Below are positions 25,844-38,417 of a stretch of 55,698 nucleotides of DNA, piece by piece. The position numbers were made by a program, and so were the translations under genes. Source of the stretch: Bacteroidota bacterium (GTDB taxonomy: Bacteria; Bacteroidota; Bacteroidia; Bacteroidales; DTGW01); assembly GCA_029572965.1 (NCBI GenBank), contig JAKPQD010000058.1, positions 1 to 55,698 of the forward strand. Reading direction: 5' to 3'. Numbering within the stretch: the stretch's first letter is position 1; each line of letters starts with the position of its first letter. The notes under the pieces were generated by a model that made no database searches, had not been told where the DNA came from, and saw only the letters and a program-made list of their open reading frames with translations.

Positions 25844-25876
25844 AAAAGCCGGATGTATCAACGACTTCCGGCTTTT
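25844..25876 (+). terminator. trp operon terminator
   Basis: AAAAGCCGGA (25844-25853) pairs perfectly with TCCGGCTTTT (25867-25876) over 10 bp. It can also serve the convergent small lipoprotein gene. Confidence 0.85.
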
Positions 25877-25895
25877 GATTTCTTCAACAAAACAA

Positions 25896-26033
25896 TTATT
25901 CTACATTCTTTTCAAAATCCTTTTTGTCTTTGTCTATTTGCTCTTGTTTTTCTTTTGAAACTGTCTTTTTAGGGCTTGAGCATGCAAATCCAAACATGCA
26001 TACAACAGCCAGAATCAGGGCTACTTTTTTCAT
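25896..26033 (-). CDS. Small putative lipoprotein (45 aa)
   Basis: A 45-residue protein, MKKVALILAVVCMFGFACSS followed by a Lys/Glu-rich tail (PKKTVSKEKQEQIDKDKK). The hydrophobic stretch ending in A-C is a lipoprotein-type signal, although the residues before the cysteine (GFA) are not a textbook lipobox. A full-consensus promoter (26060-26091) precedes it by 27 nt, which supports it being real. No family recognised. Confidence 0.75.
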   Translation of the reverse strand: MKKVALILAVVCMFGFACSSPKKTVSKEKQEQIDKDKKDFEKNVE

Positions 26034-26059
26034 TTTGTTTAAATTTGTTTAACTGAAAA

Positions 26060-26091
26060 CAAAGATAAACAGTAAAACAAAAGTAAGCAAA
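26060..26091 (-). promoter_or_regulatory. Promoter of the small lipoprotein gene
   Basis: On the minus strand TTTG (26088-26091), 20 nt, then TATCTTTG (26060-26067): a complete match to the Bacteroidota consensus, placed immediately after the TPR gene's stop codon. Confidence 0.7.
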
Positions 26092-26634
26092 TCAATTTTG
26101 GCACAATCCAATCTCTTTCATAAAACTAATGGCTTTTTCATTGTTTAAACTGGCTGCTTTTTTCAGATCTTCGCTCAGCCCTTTTTCATCGTTAATAGCC
26201 ATTTTAACCAATCCCCTGTTGAAATATGCTTTTGAATAACTCGAATCTGCATGAATTACTTCATCAAAATCATTCAAAGCTTTATTATAGTTATTTAATA
26301 AAAAAAATACTATTCCCCTGTGATTGTAACTGTCCAAATTATCAGGCAAAAGCATTAATGCTGTATTAAAATCAGCCAATGCTTTTCGGTACTTTTCAAG
26401 CTTAGTATAACAAACCCCGCGTTTATCATACAAGACTGCATTCTCACTATCAAAGCTTAATGCAACAGTGTATTCTTCAGCAGCTAAGTCATAATTTCCG
26501 GCCTGCTCATATATAAGCGCATGACCTGCATGTAAAACAGCGCTATCCTTATTACTCTCCTGGGCAAATACACTTGAAAACAACAACATAAACAGCCCAA
26601 TCATTCCACCTTTCAATATATCTTTTGTTTTCAT
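26092..26634 (-). CDS. Secreted tetratricopeptide repeat protein
   Basis: A 180-residue protein with a signal peptide (MLLFSSVFAQE ends the hydrophobic segment). It has about three consecutive TPR units, recognisable by the ALIYEQAGNYDLAAEEYTVAL, VCYTKLEKYRKALADFNTAL and IVFFLLNNYNKALNDFDEVI pattern. It is likely periplasmic and a protein-protein interaction module. The partner is unknown. A -7 box (TATCTTTG, 26663-26670) lies 28 nt upstream. Confidence 0.88.
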   Translation of the reverse strand: MKTKDILKGGMIGLFMLLFSSVFAQESNKDSAVLHAGHALIYEQAGNYDLAAEEYTVALSFDSENAVLYDKRGVCYTKLEKYRKALADFNTALMLLPDNLDSYNHRGIVFFLLNNYNKALNDFDEVIHADSSYSKAYFNRGLVKMAINDEKGLSEDLKKAASLNNEKAISFMKEIGLCQN

Positions 26635-26841
26635 AGTTAGATATTTTTATTTTATCTTACAGCAAAGATATTATTATTATTCACTTCAAAACAATTACAT
26701 TATATTGATAAAAAGCTTATGCAACGGTGATTTACATCATCATCACCCCAAAAAAATATATTTTATTTAATTATTAATCAATTAATTAATCAAATAAAAA
26801 GGGGGATTTTAAACCAAAATCAAGAATGTTTACTAATTTTA

Positions 26842-26873
26842 TTTGAGTTTTCATGCGCAAAAAGCTACTTTCG
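26842..26873 (+). promoter_or_regulatory. Promoter of the DUF349-pyrG operon
   Basis: TTTG (26842-26845), 20 nt, then TACTTTCG (26866-26873), seven of eight matches to TAnnTTTG, ending 32 nt before the start codon. Confidence 0.6.
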
Positions 26874-26905
26874 TAGCTTAAATATAAAATATGCATATAT
26901 AACAA

Positions 26906-30548
<3,643 letters not shown>

Positions 30549-30557
30549 AATCGTTTT

Positions 30558-31631
30558 ATGTATTCTCATCAATATTTAAAGGACTTTACAGCCTCTGTAT
30601 TCAAAAAAATGGGTTGTAGCCCTGACCATGCACAAATTATTGCAGATGTTTTTATTGCTGCCGAGCTGCGCGGACTTCCATCGCACGGTATGATACGTTT
30701 GAAGGATTATTTCCAATTATGGAAGGCCAATCGCATCAATGTAAACCCAAACGTAAAAATTATACACGAATCACCATCAACTGCAGTAGTTGATGGTGAC
30801 AATGCTATTGGTATGGTTTCGGCTCATCGTTCTATGCAGGTTGCCATTGAAAAAGCACGTCAGGCCGGAACCGGATGGGTTGCCACTCAAAACTCAAACC
30901 ACTATGGCATTGCAGGCTACTATTCTATGATGGCACTGGAGCATGACATGATTGGAATTTGCGTTACCAATGCCAACCCGCTTGTTGCTCCTACATTTTC
31001 AACACAGCGTATGTTAGGCACTAACCCACTGGCTGTTGCCATTCCTGCCGGTAAATACCCTGCATTTGTTGCAGACTTTGCCACTACTCCTATAGCCAGG
31101 GGCAAGCTTGCTGTATTAGAGAAAAAAGGAGAAAAATCACCTCTTGGATACGTACAAGATAAAGATGGTAAGCCTTCTGACGACCCAAGTATCCTTTCAA
31201 AAGGAGGTTCAATGCTTACTTTAGGGGGCGATTACGAACATGGCAGCCACAAAGGATTCTGCATGGCTTCTATAATAGATATTTTCTCATCTGTATTATC
31301 AGGCGCCAACTTTGGGCCTTTTGTACCGCCTTCAGTAGCTTATCTTCCTGTGTTGGAAGAAAAAGTAGGGGTTGGAACAGGCCACTTCTTCGGGGCTATG
31401 CGCATAGATGCTTTCCAACCTGCCGATGCTTTCAAAGCTAAGATGGACAAGTGGATTGAAACATTTAAAAATGCAAAGCCGGCTGTAGGAACAAATGGAG
31501 TAATCATACCCGGTGAACCTGAAAGAAAGAAGGAAGAAGAACTCAAAGTCAAAGGTATTTCCATTGTTCCTGCCATTGAAAAAGATGTTCAGGAAATAGC
31601 TGATTACTTCGGGCTCAAATTCGGGGAATAA
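30558..31631 (+). CDS. Malate/L-lactate dehydrogenase family (Ldh2) oxidoreductase
   Basis: A 357-residue NAD(P)-dependent dehydrogenase of the Ldh2 family, structurally distinct from classical LDH/MDH. Visible blocks: AAELRGLPSHGMIRLKDYF, VVDGDNAIGMVSAHRSMQ, WVATQNSNHYGIAGYYSMMAL with the catalytic histidine, and ATTPIARGKL. Members use malate, lactate, ureidoglycolate or sulfolactate-type acids; the substrate here cannot be decided. It is the last gene of the DUF349-pyrG operon. Confidence 0.88.
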   Translation: MYSHQYLKDFTASVFKKMGCSPDHAQIIADVFIAAELRGLPSHGMIRLKDYFQLWKANRINVNPNVKIIHESPSTAVVDGDNAIGMVSAHRSMQVAIEKARQAGTGWVATQNSNHYGIAGYYSMMALEHDMIGICVTNANPLVAPTFSTQRMLGTNPLAVAIPAGKYPAFVADFATTPIARGKLAVLEKKGEKSPLGYVQDKDGKPSDDPSILSKGGSMLTLGGDYEHGSHKGFCMASIIDIFSSVLSGANFGPFVPPSVAYLPVLEEKVGVGTGHFFGAMRIDAFQPADAFKAKMDKWIETFKNAKPAVGTNGVIIPGEPERKKEEELKVKGISIVPAIEKDVQEIADYFGLKFGE

Positions 31632-31764
31632 TTTATTTTGAAAACAAATAAAGCGTACTATTGTCCGGCTAATATTAATAGCCTTCGTATAAATCATTTG
31701 ATTTGAAAAGGAGAGTATTTTTATTGGTTTCTTCCTGATACAGCTCCTGAAAAAACCAAATTGA

Positions 31765-31800
31765 CAAAAAAGGCCCTAAACATTTGTCCAGGACCCTTTT
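31765..31800 (-). terminator. Terminator between Ldh2 and glyA (convergent)
   Basis: On the minus strand AAAAGG...TCCT pairs with AGGG...CCTTTTTT around a loop, with one mismatch, followed by T residues. It lies 23 nt past the glyA stop and could act on both strands. Confidence 0.6.
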
Positions 31801-31822
31801 CATTATTTTTTTATTTATACTC

Positions 31823-33103
31823 CTAATAAGCAAATAGCGGATAATTGCTCATCAATTTATTTACCTTTTGACGGACCTCTGCAATTACAGACTGATTGTC
31901 GATGTTAGTCAACACGCGGTCAATCATTTCAACAATTTGAGGAATTACATCCTCCTTAACACCACGGGTAGTCAAAGCAGGTGTGCCAACCCTGAAACCT
32001 GAAGTTTGGAAAGGAGAACGAGTATCAAAAGGGACCATATTTTTGTTCAGCGTAATATCAGCAGCAACAAGAGCGTTTTCAGCCTGTTTGCCATTGACAT
32101 CAGAAAGCTTGGTACGTAAGTCAATCAACATTGAGTGGTTGTCTGTACCTCCTGAAACTACCTTGTATCCAAGGTCAGTAAATGATTTAGCCATAACCTT
32201 AGCATTGGCAAGCATTTGCTTAACGTATGCATCGTACGAATCAGTTAATGCTTCGCCAAAAGCAACAGCTTTAGCAGCAATCACGTGTTCGAGCGGACCA
32301 CCCTGGATGCCAGGGAATACAGCTGAATCCAGCAAAGCAGACATCATCTTAATTTCACCTTTAGGGGTAGTTAAGCCCCATGGGTTTGGAAAATCCTTTC
32401 CAATCATAATCATACCACCACGAGGGCCACGCAATGTTTTGTGTGTTGTGGTTGTTACGATATGACAGTGCGGAAATGGATGTGTCAGATAGCCTTTGGC
32501 AATAATACCTGCAGGGTGAGCAATGTCAGCCATAAGTAAAGCGCCAACTTCGTCAGCAATTTCGCGCATACGCTTGAAATCCCAATCCCGTGAATAAGCA
32601 GAAGCGCCAGCTATAATAAGTTTTGGTTTATGTTCGCGGGCCAATTTGGCCATTTGGTCGTAGTCAACCCTCTCTGTTTCAGGATTGAGGCTATATTCAA
32701 CTGGTTTGTATAATATACCTGATGAGTTTACAGGAGAACCATGAGAAAGGTGACCGCCATGAGAAAGATTAAGGCCAAGGAATGTGTCTCCCGGTTTCAA
32801 TACAGCTAACATAACAGCTGCATTAGCCTGAGCTCCTGAGTGAGGCTGTACGTTTACCCATTCAGCGTTAAAAAGCTTCTTAGCCCTTTCAATTGCAGTA
32901 CCTTCAACTTCATCAATTACCTGGCAACCGCCATAATAGCGTTTCCCAATATAACCTTCAGCATATTTGTTGGTTAACCATGTTCCCATGGCTTGCATTA
33001 CCTGGTCGCTTACGAAGTTTTCGGAAGCAATAAGCTCAATTCCATGAAGCTGTCTTTGATGTTCCTTTTCAATGAGGTCAAAAATTAATTTATCCTTTTC
33101 CAT
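31823..33103 (-). CDS. glyA: Serine hydroxymethyltransferase
   Basis: A 426-residue PLP enzyme exchanging a one-carbon unit between serine and tetrahydrofolate. The PLP lysine is in [15 protein letters not shown]; other family blocks are [44 protein letters not shown] and [12 protein letters not shown]. Monocistronic, with a TACCTTTG box (33124-33131, minus strand) upstream. Confidence 0.98.
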   Translation of the reverse strand: MEKDKLIFDLIEKEHQRQLHGIELIASENFVSDQVMQAMGTWLTNKYAEGYIGKRYYGGCQVIDEVEGTAIERAKKLFNAEWVNVQPHSGAQANAAVMLAVLKPGDTFLGLNLSHGGHLSHGSPVNSSGILYKPVEYSLNPETERVDYDQMAKLAREHKPKLIIAGASAYSRDWDFKRMREIADEVGALLMADIAHPAGIIAKGYLTHPFPHCHIVTTTTHKTLRGPRGGMIMIGKDFPNPWGLTTPKGEIKMMSALLDSAVFPGIQGGPLEHVIAAKAVAFGEALTDSYDAYVKQMLANAKVMAKSFTDLGYKVVSGGTDNHSMLIDLRTKLSDVNGKQAENALVAADITLNKNMVPFDTRSPFQTSGFRVGTPALTTRGVKEDVIPQIVEMIDRVLTNIDNQSVIAEVRQKVNKLMSNYPLFAY

Positions 33104-33123
33104 TTTAAAAAAATTTGATGCTG

Positions 33124-33131
33124 CAAAGGTA
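33124..33131 (-). promoter_or_regulatory. -7 box of glyA
   Basis: TACCTTTG on the minus strand is a perfect TAnnTTTG match, 20 nt upstream of the ATG. No good TTG lies at the expected distance. Confidence 0.45.
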
Positions 33132-33309
33132 ATTCTTTCATTTTAATCCATTAGAATTTTTAAATCAGGTAAAGCATGAATAATTAACAAGTTATTCACC
33201 AAATAAAAATATTTCCACGAACCTAAAGTTCATTAAGGCACAATTAAAAAAAAATTCTCAACTTCGGGGCAATTTTTTCAAGCTATCATTGTTTTAAAAG
33301 AAAACTTTC

Positions 33310-35733
33310 ATGACAATAAAAAAATATTTCTTTTTACTTGTTTTATTAACAGGGTTACAGCAATTAATCGCACAGGAAAACGGCATTCTCAAAGGCATTG
33401 TATCTGACACGTCTGGCTATACTGTTGGTTTTGCCAACATAACACTTGAAGGCACGAAGTTTGGCACCATGGCTGACCGTTTTGGCCAATTTGAAACCAA
33501 GGTGCCTGCCGGGAAATATTCATTGGTGATTACCTGTGTGGGGTACCAGCCCCAAAAAACCGAAATAGAAATTATTGCCAACCAGGTGACTACAATAAAC
33601 TTTACGCTGAAAGAATCAACACAAAAGCTTGACGAAGTAACTGTTGCAGGAAGGAGCGAAAAGAGTGGCACAGTACAGCGTATAGATGCCAAAGCCTTTA
33701 ACGCCGTACCTAATACAACCGGCAATATTGAAAATGTAGTAAAACAGATGGCTGGCGTTGCTTCAAACAACGAGCTCAGCTCGCAATATTCGGTTCGAGG
33801 AGGCAGCTTTGATGAAAACCTTGTTTATGTTAACGACATCGAAATATTCAGGCCGGTGCTTATCCGTAGCGGGCAACAGGAAGGGCTGAGCTTCATCAAC
33901 CCTGATTTGGTAAGCTCTATCAAATTTTCTTCTGGTGGATTTGATGCTTCTTATGGCGATAAGATATCATCTGTGTTAGATGTTACTTATAAAAAGCCTA
34001 CTGCATTTGGTGCTTCAGCCAGCATCAGTATGCTTGGTGCCACATCACATTTTGAAGGCTCGGCAGCTGCAAACAAATTGCGTTATCTGGCAGGTTTCAG
34101 GTATAAAACCACCAAATATTTTCTGGGAGGCCTTGATACTAAAGGGGATTATGAACCAAACTTTTTAGATTTCCAAACGAATATTGGATTTGACATCACT
34201 CCTACCCTTGAATTCAGCGTTTTAGGCAATATTTCGCAAAACCAGTATGACTTTAAGCCCGACACCCGAGAGATTGAATTTGGTACATACAACTTACCCT
34301 TACGTGCTAACATTTATTATGAAGGCCAGGAAAAAGACAAATACCTCAATGGCATGGCAGCAGGCACATTGAACTTTCACCCGTCTGATGACATGTATTT
34401 TAAGCTTATTGGTTCGGTTTACCAAAATGACGAATCTGAAACATTCGATTTATTGGGGGAATACAACATTAGCGAAATTGACAATTCATCTGGACAAGAT
34501 AGCAGCCTCGAAATCGGGGTTGGCGGCTTCCTAAACCATGCCCGTAATTTCTTAAAAATCAACATATACAATGTCAGCCATATTGGAATGGTGCAATTAG
34601 ACAAGAATAAATTCAAGTGGGGACTTACCTACCAGTCAGAATCAGTAAACGACAGGCTTAACGAATGGGAAATTATTGATTCGGCAGGTTATATTTACCC
34701 TTATAATATTGACAACATCAAAACCCTTACCAGTGTTAACTCTAAAAATGACATTACTTCGCACCGCCTGATGGGCTACCTGCAACATACGTTTGAATTT
34801 GAAAGCGGCAACGACAAATTTTTCTTAAGTGCCGGAGTGCGTACACAATATTGGTCATTCAGCAAACAGCAGACTTGGAGCCCGCGTATTTCACTCTCCT
34901 ATCAGCCTGGCTGGAAAAACGGCCTGATGATGTACATGGCATGGGGTTTTTACCACCAGCATGCTTTCTTTAAAGAAATGAGAAACGAGCAAGGCTTACT
35001 AAATAAGGAAATTAAAGCCCAGCAATCTGTCAATTACTCTGCCGGATTGGATTATATGTTTTATTCCTGGGCCAGGCCCTTTAAATTCTCTGCAGAAGTA
35101 TATTACAAACAGCTTGACAAGCTTATTCCATACCGTATAGATAATGTTCGTTCTATATACTCAGCATTAAACATAGCTAAAGGATATGCAACCGGTATCG
35201 ACTTAAGGCTAAACGGCGAGTTGGTTAAAGGTACAGAATCTTGGGTAAGCGTTTCGCTGCTGCAAACACAGGAAAAAATTCTTGCCAATTCGACAATTCC
35301 AAGTTCTAACTATTACTCACGCCCTACCGACCAGTTTGTCAACATCAATTTCTACTTTCAGGATTACGTTCCCAGCTATCCTTCATACCGCGTACACCTT
35401 AACGTACATTATGGAAGCGAGCTGCCTGTAACAATACCCTGGCAGAAAAGATGGGACAAGGTACAGAAACTTCTGCCATCATACAAGCGAGTTGACATGG
35501 GAGTTTCAAAAATGCTCAAAGGTGAAGAAGTGCCAGCAAAATATCCCTGGCTCAACGTTTTCAAAGAAATGTGGCTTACCGCTGAAATATTCAATATCAT
35601 TGGGTTAAACAACACGGCATCGTTCATGTGGATAAAGACATTCTCGAACGATCCTGACATTCCTTCAAGCTTTGCCGTTCCAAACTATTTGCCGGGACGA
35701 AGGTTTAATATTAAGCTTACTGCAACTTTTTAA
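33310..35733 (+). CDS. TonB-dependent outer membrane receptor with CarboxypepD_reg domain
   Basis: An 807-residue outer-membrane protein. Signal peptide (to about residue 21, ...LIAQE), then a carboxypeptidase-regulatory-like domain (about 25-110), a plug domain (NVVKQMAGVASNNELSSQYSVRGGSFDENLVYVND) and a C-terminal beta-barrel ending in ...NIKLTATF. There is no SusD gene nearby, so it is not a glycan SusCD pair; the substrate is unknown. A DUF4293 gene and a phosphoesterase follow and may be co-transcribed. Confidence 0.92.
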   Translation: MTIKKYFFLLVLLTGLQQLIAQENGILKGIVSDTSGYTVGFANITLEGTKFGTMADRFGQFETKVPAGKYSLVITCVGYQPQKTEIEIIANQVTTINFTLKESTQKLDEVTVAGRSEKSGTVQRIDAKAFNAVPNTTGNIENVVKQMAGVASNNELSSQYSVRGGSFDENLVYVNDIEIFRPVLIRSGQQEGLSFINPDLVSSIKFSSGGFDASYGDKISSVLDVTYKKPTAFGASASISMLGATSHFEGSAAANKLRYLAGFRYKTTKYFLGGLDTKGDYEPNFLDFQTNIGFDITPTLEFSVLGNISQNQYDFKPDTREIEFGTYNLPLRANIYYEGQEKDKYLNGMAAGTLNFHPSDDMYFKLIGSVYQNDESETFDLLGEYNISEIDNSSGQDSSLEIGVGGFLNHARNFLKINIYNVSHIGMVQLDKNKFKWGLTYQSESVNDRLNEWEIIDSAGYIYPYNIDNIKTLTSVNSKNDITSHRLMGYLQHTFEFESGNDKFFLSAGVRTQYWSFSKQQTWSPRISLSYQPGWKNGLMMYMAWGFYHQHAFFKEMRNEQGLLNKEIKAQQSVNYSAGLDYMFYSWARPFKFSAEVYYKQLDKLIPYRIDNVRSIYSALNIAKGYATGIDLRLNGELVKGTESWVSVSLLQTQEKILANSTIPSSNYYSRPTDQFVNINFYFQDYVPSYPSYRVHLNVHYGSELPVTIPWQKRWDKVQKLLPSYKRVDMGVSKMLKGEEVPAKYPWLNVFKEMWLTAEIFNIIGLNNTASFMWIKTFSNDPDIPSSFAVPNYLPGRRFNIKLTATF

Positions 35734-35766
35734 CCAGCTTTTTGTTCATTTTAAAAATAAAACAAC

Positions 35767-36228
35767 ATGATACAACGTATTCAAACATTTTACCTGATAG
35801 CAGCTATTATCTGCCTTTTTGTGAACACTTTAGTACCAATGGCTTATTTTACAGACCATGCAAACAATACTTTTTACCTCATGCACAATGGCCTTCAAGA
35901 ATTGGTTAAAGGTAAAATAATCCAGGTTTATTACAGCCTTTCGATAACAATCCTTCTGTCTGTGGCAATAGCTATGGCTGTTTATATTATTATCAATTTC
36001 AAAAGACGGGCATTGCAAATGTTTTCCTGCAAAATTCTTTGGGTTGCAATTTTTGCAATTCAGGGCAGTATATTGTGGATATATTTCATGACAAAACCAC
36101 AATTTGTCCATGGCAAATTAAGTTTCACAGCCTTTTTGCCTTTATTGGCCATGATATTTTCGATACTGGCTTTCAGAAACATCAAAAAAGATGACGATTT
36201 GGTAAAATCTATTGACCGCTTGCGATGA
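35767..36228 (+). CDS. DUF4293 family membrane protein
   Basis: A 153-residue integral membrane protein with four hydrophobic helices, starting MIQRIQTFYLIAAIICLFVN. This pattern matches the DUF4293 family, which I know only from Bacteroidota. Its function is unknown. It overlaps the next gene by 4 nt (ATGA), which implies co-translation with the phosphoesterase. Confidence 0.82.
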   Translation: MIQRIQTFYLIAAIICLFVNTLVPMAYFTDHANNTFYLMHNGLQELVKGKIIQVYYSLSITILLSVAIAMAVYIIINFKRRALQMFSCKILWVAIFAIQGSILWIYFMTKPQFVHGKLSFTAFLPLLAMIFSILAFRNIKKDDDLVKSIDRLR

Positions 36229-37364
36229 AAACCGGGTTCCTTGTTTTTATTACTATTGCGTTAAGTATTTACATTCTTGGCAACTGGTACTTGTTTACAA
36301 GGTTAAGGCAATCGTGGCCTGAACAATGGCAAGGTTTTTCATTAGTAATTACTTTGTTCCTTTTTTGCGCAGGATGTTTTGTTTTAAGTCGTTTTATTGG
36401 CCATACAAGATATACCGGATTGTACAACATTGTTTCGTGGATAGGTTATTTTTGGCTGGTAATATTACTTTACTCTGTTGTAATACTTGCTGTATTTGAT
36501 ATTGTAAGAATACTAAATTGGATTATGCCATTTTTGCCTGATTCAACAAGTATTCAATATAAAAACTTGAAAACATTTACCCTGTTGGTTACTTGCTGTA
36601 CCTTGGTTTTGGTTATTTTAACAGGATATTTCAATGCAAACAACACAAAAATCCGTAAAATAAGCCTTTCAAGTGAGAAAATCAATGGGAAGCCTGTTGT
36701 TATTGCCTTGGCATCAGATTTGCATTTTGGGAACATGGTATGTGACAAGAAAATTCAAAAACTTGTTGACTTAATCAACAGCTATAACCCTGATATAGTG
36801 ATACTTGCTGGCGATTTGATGGACGAAGCCCATGAATACACTTTCAAAAACAAAGTCGGACAGCCATTAAAGCACTTAAAAGCCTCAAAAGGTGTTTATG
36901 CAATTGCAGGCAATCATGAATATTTTGGGGGCATTAAAGGTGCTATTCAATACATAAAATCTTTAGGTATTGAATTCTTGAGGGATAGTGTAGTTGAACT
37001 TGACGATATTGTTATTGTTGGGCGAGATGACATCCACAACCTTGGCACCAGCAATACCAGTAGAATGCCCTTATCGCAATTGATTGTAGAAAAACATCGC
37101 AACAAGTTTATATTAGTAGCTGACCATCAACCCATAAACTTGAGTGAGTCTGCAAAAGCTAAAGTTGATTTGCAAGTTTCGGGACATACGCACAATGGTC
37201 AAATGTGGCCATTTATCCATCTTGTCAACCTTGCCTTTGAAAGGGCTTACGGGCTCTTCAAAATTGACGAAACAAATTTTTACATTACTTCAGGTTTTGG
37301 CACCTGGGGCCCTCCTATTCGTCTGGGCAGCAATTCAGAAATAGCCATTATTACAATTAATTGA
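36225..37364 (+). CDS. Membrane metallophosphoesterase (YkuE-like)
   Basis: A 379-residue protein. Four N-terminal membrane segments (about 1-140) precede a calcineurin-like phosphoesterase domain with all metal motifs: ALASDLHFGN, VILAGDLMDE, AGNHEYF and VSGHTHNGQMWP. Relatives act on lipid A precursors or other phospho-lipids, so an envelope role is plausible, but the substrate is unknown. Confidence 0.92.
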   Translation: MKTGFLVFITIALSIYILGNWYLFTRLRQSWPEQWQGFSLVITLFLFCAGCFVLSRFIGHTRYTGLYNIVSWIGYFWLVILLYSVVILAVFDIVRILNWIMPFLPDSTSIQYKNLKTFTLLVTCCTLVLVILTGYFNANNTKIRKISLSSEKINGKPVVIALASDLHFGNMVCDKKIQKLVDLINSYNPDIVILAGDLMDEAHEYTFKNKVGQPLKHLKASKGVYAIAGNHEYFGGIKGAIQYIKSLGIEFLRDSVVELDDIVIVGRDDIHNLGTSNTSRMPLSQLIVEKHRNKFILVADHQPINLSESAKAKVDLQVSGHTHNGQMWPFIHLVNLAFERAYGLFKIDETNFYITSGFGTWGPPIRLGSNSEIAIITIN

Positions 37365-37373
37365 AATGAGAAA

Positions 37374-37629
37374 TTACTTATAAATCTCTTTTCTATGTCC
37401 CACCGAAACAACCGTTACAACAATTATGGTATCATCTATTTCATATATAATACGATAATCGCCAATTCGAATTCTATAAGCATCTTCACCTTTAAGCTTT
37501 TTATAACCAAATGGCCTTGGATTATTACCAAGGTTTGAAATAGCATTCTTAAATAACAGGTATAACCTTTTTATCAAGCTTCATGATTTGCTTTTGTGCA
37601 TGTCGCTCAATGAAAATTGCATATTTCAT
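37374..37629 (-). pseudogene. RelE/ParE-family toxin gene, frameshifted
   Basis: The ATG at 37627-37629 overlaps the antitoxin stop (ATGA) and encodes MKYAIFIERHAQKQIMKLD, then KKVIPVI and a TAA. One nucleotide further along, in the +1 frame, the sequence continues KNAISNLGNNPRPFGYKKLK, then GEDAYRIRIGDYRIIYEIDD to the normal C-terminus. Removing one T from the TTT at 37551-37553 restores an 84-residue RelE. Without it, only the C-terminal 67 codons remain open. Either the toxin is dead, or there is a sequencing error or programmed frameshift. Confidence 0.85.
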
Positions 37630-37823
37630 TTTATAGCTTCTTCTATTTCTTTAAAAGCAAGTTCAAAAGGTATAGGCTCGCTCTTATGCATTTTAGCTTT
37701 TCTATATTCTTTAATCTCTTCTAATTCTTCAGAATCAGCTAAAAGTTTCTCATAAACCTTTATAGGTAACTGAACAGCAATTTTATTACCTTTTTTATCT
37801 ACTATATAATTTTCTCTGAGCAT
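37626..37823 (-). CDS. Antitoxin partner of the frameshifted RelE
   Basis: A 65-residue protein, MLRENYIVDKKGNKIAVQLP, IKVYEKLLADSEELEEIKEY, then a charged C-terminal tail, typical of short Phd/RelB-like antitoxins. The N-terminal half would be the DNA-binding and dimer part and the tail would wrap the toxin. I start at the ATG at 37823; 16 upstream in-frame residues look non-coding. The toxin ORF begins in the stop codon (ATGA overlap). Confidence 0.8.
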   Translation of the reverse strand: MLRENYIVDKKGNKIAVQLPIKVYEKLLADSEELEEIKEYRKAKMHKSEPIPFELAFKEIEEAIK

Positions 37824-37907
37824 AAAAATAATTTGTATTGTAAAACTACATAAAATACGTTCAAAATACAAAATTTGTTCAGAACTTCAACTTAATTAAG
37901 AATAGCA

Positions 37908-38264
37908 TCACTCCACTTTCAATACTTCTTTAAAAGCACGTTTAAACGACTCTTTAGGAAGTGCACCCATTGCCATTTGTGGTGTACCTTCTTTTGGGAC
38001 AAATAAAAGAGATGGGATACTCTGTATGCCAAATAATGAAGACAACTCCCGTTCTTCATCAGTATTTACTTTATAAATATCAATCTTACCTTCATATTCA
38101 ACTGACAATTCTTCAAGAATCGGAGCTACCATCTTACAAGGGGCACACCAGTTGGCATAAAAATCGACCATACAAGGCTTATCGCCTTCAAACTTCCAAT
38201 CTTTATTGGTTTCGTAATTAAAAACTTTCTCTTTGAAAGTCGCTGCATTTAGATGACTTACCAT
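37908..38264 (-). CDS. Thioredoxin
   Basis: A 118-residue thioredoxin with the active-site WCAPCKM preceded by VDFYANWCAPCK and the cis-proline block IQSIPSLLFVPKEG. It is longer than E. coli TrxA by a short N-terminal leader without a clear signal sequence, so cytoplasmic reduction of disulfides is the likely role. It stands alone. Confidence 0.93.
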   Translation of the reverse strand: MVSHLNAATFKEKVFNYETNKDWKFEGDKPCMVDFYANWCAPCKMVAPILEELSVEYEGKIDIYKVNTDEERELSSLFGIQSIPSLLFVPKEGTPQMAMGALPKESFKRAFKEVLKVE

Positions 38265-38383
38265 ATTTTCAAATTTTATTAAAAGTAAAATTCGTAATTC
38301 ATAATTCGTAATTTATTCATAAACAATCATAAAAGCAAAAAGTTTATAAACACAATCAACAATGGCATATCGAAGTAAAATTG

Positions 38384-38391
38384 TACCTTTG
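38384..38391 (+). promoter_or_regulatory. -7 box of the CCA-transferase gene
   Basis: TACCTTTG, a perfect TAnnTTTG box, lies 26 nt before the start codon. The upstream -33 element is not convincing. Confidence 0.45.
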
Positions 38392-38417
38392 CAGCCTAAA
38401 GAAATGGCGGGAACATT

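Noticed and set aside
33180-33260. DnaA-box-like TTATTCACC near the glyA/TonB receptor border.
   Set aside because: A single near-match without neighbours is not evidence of an origin.
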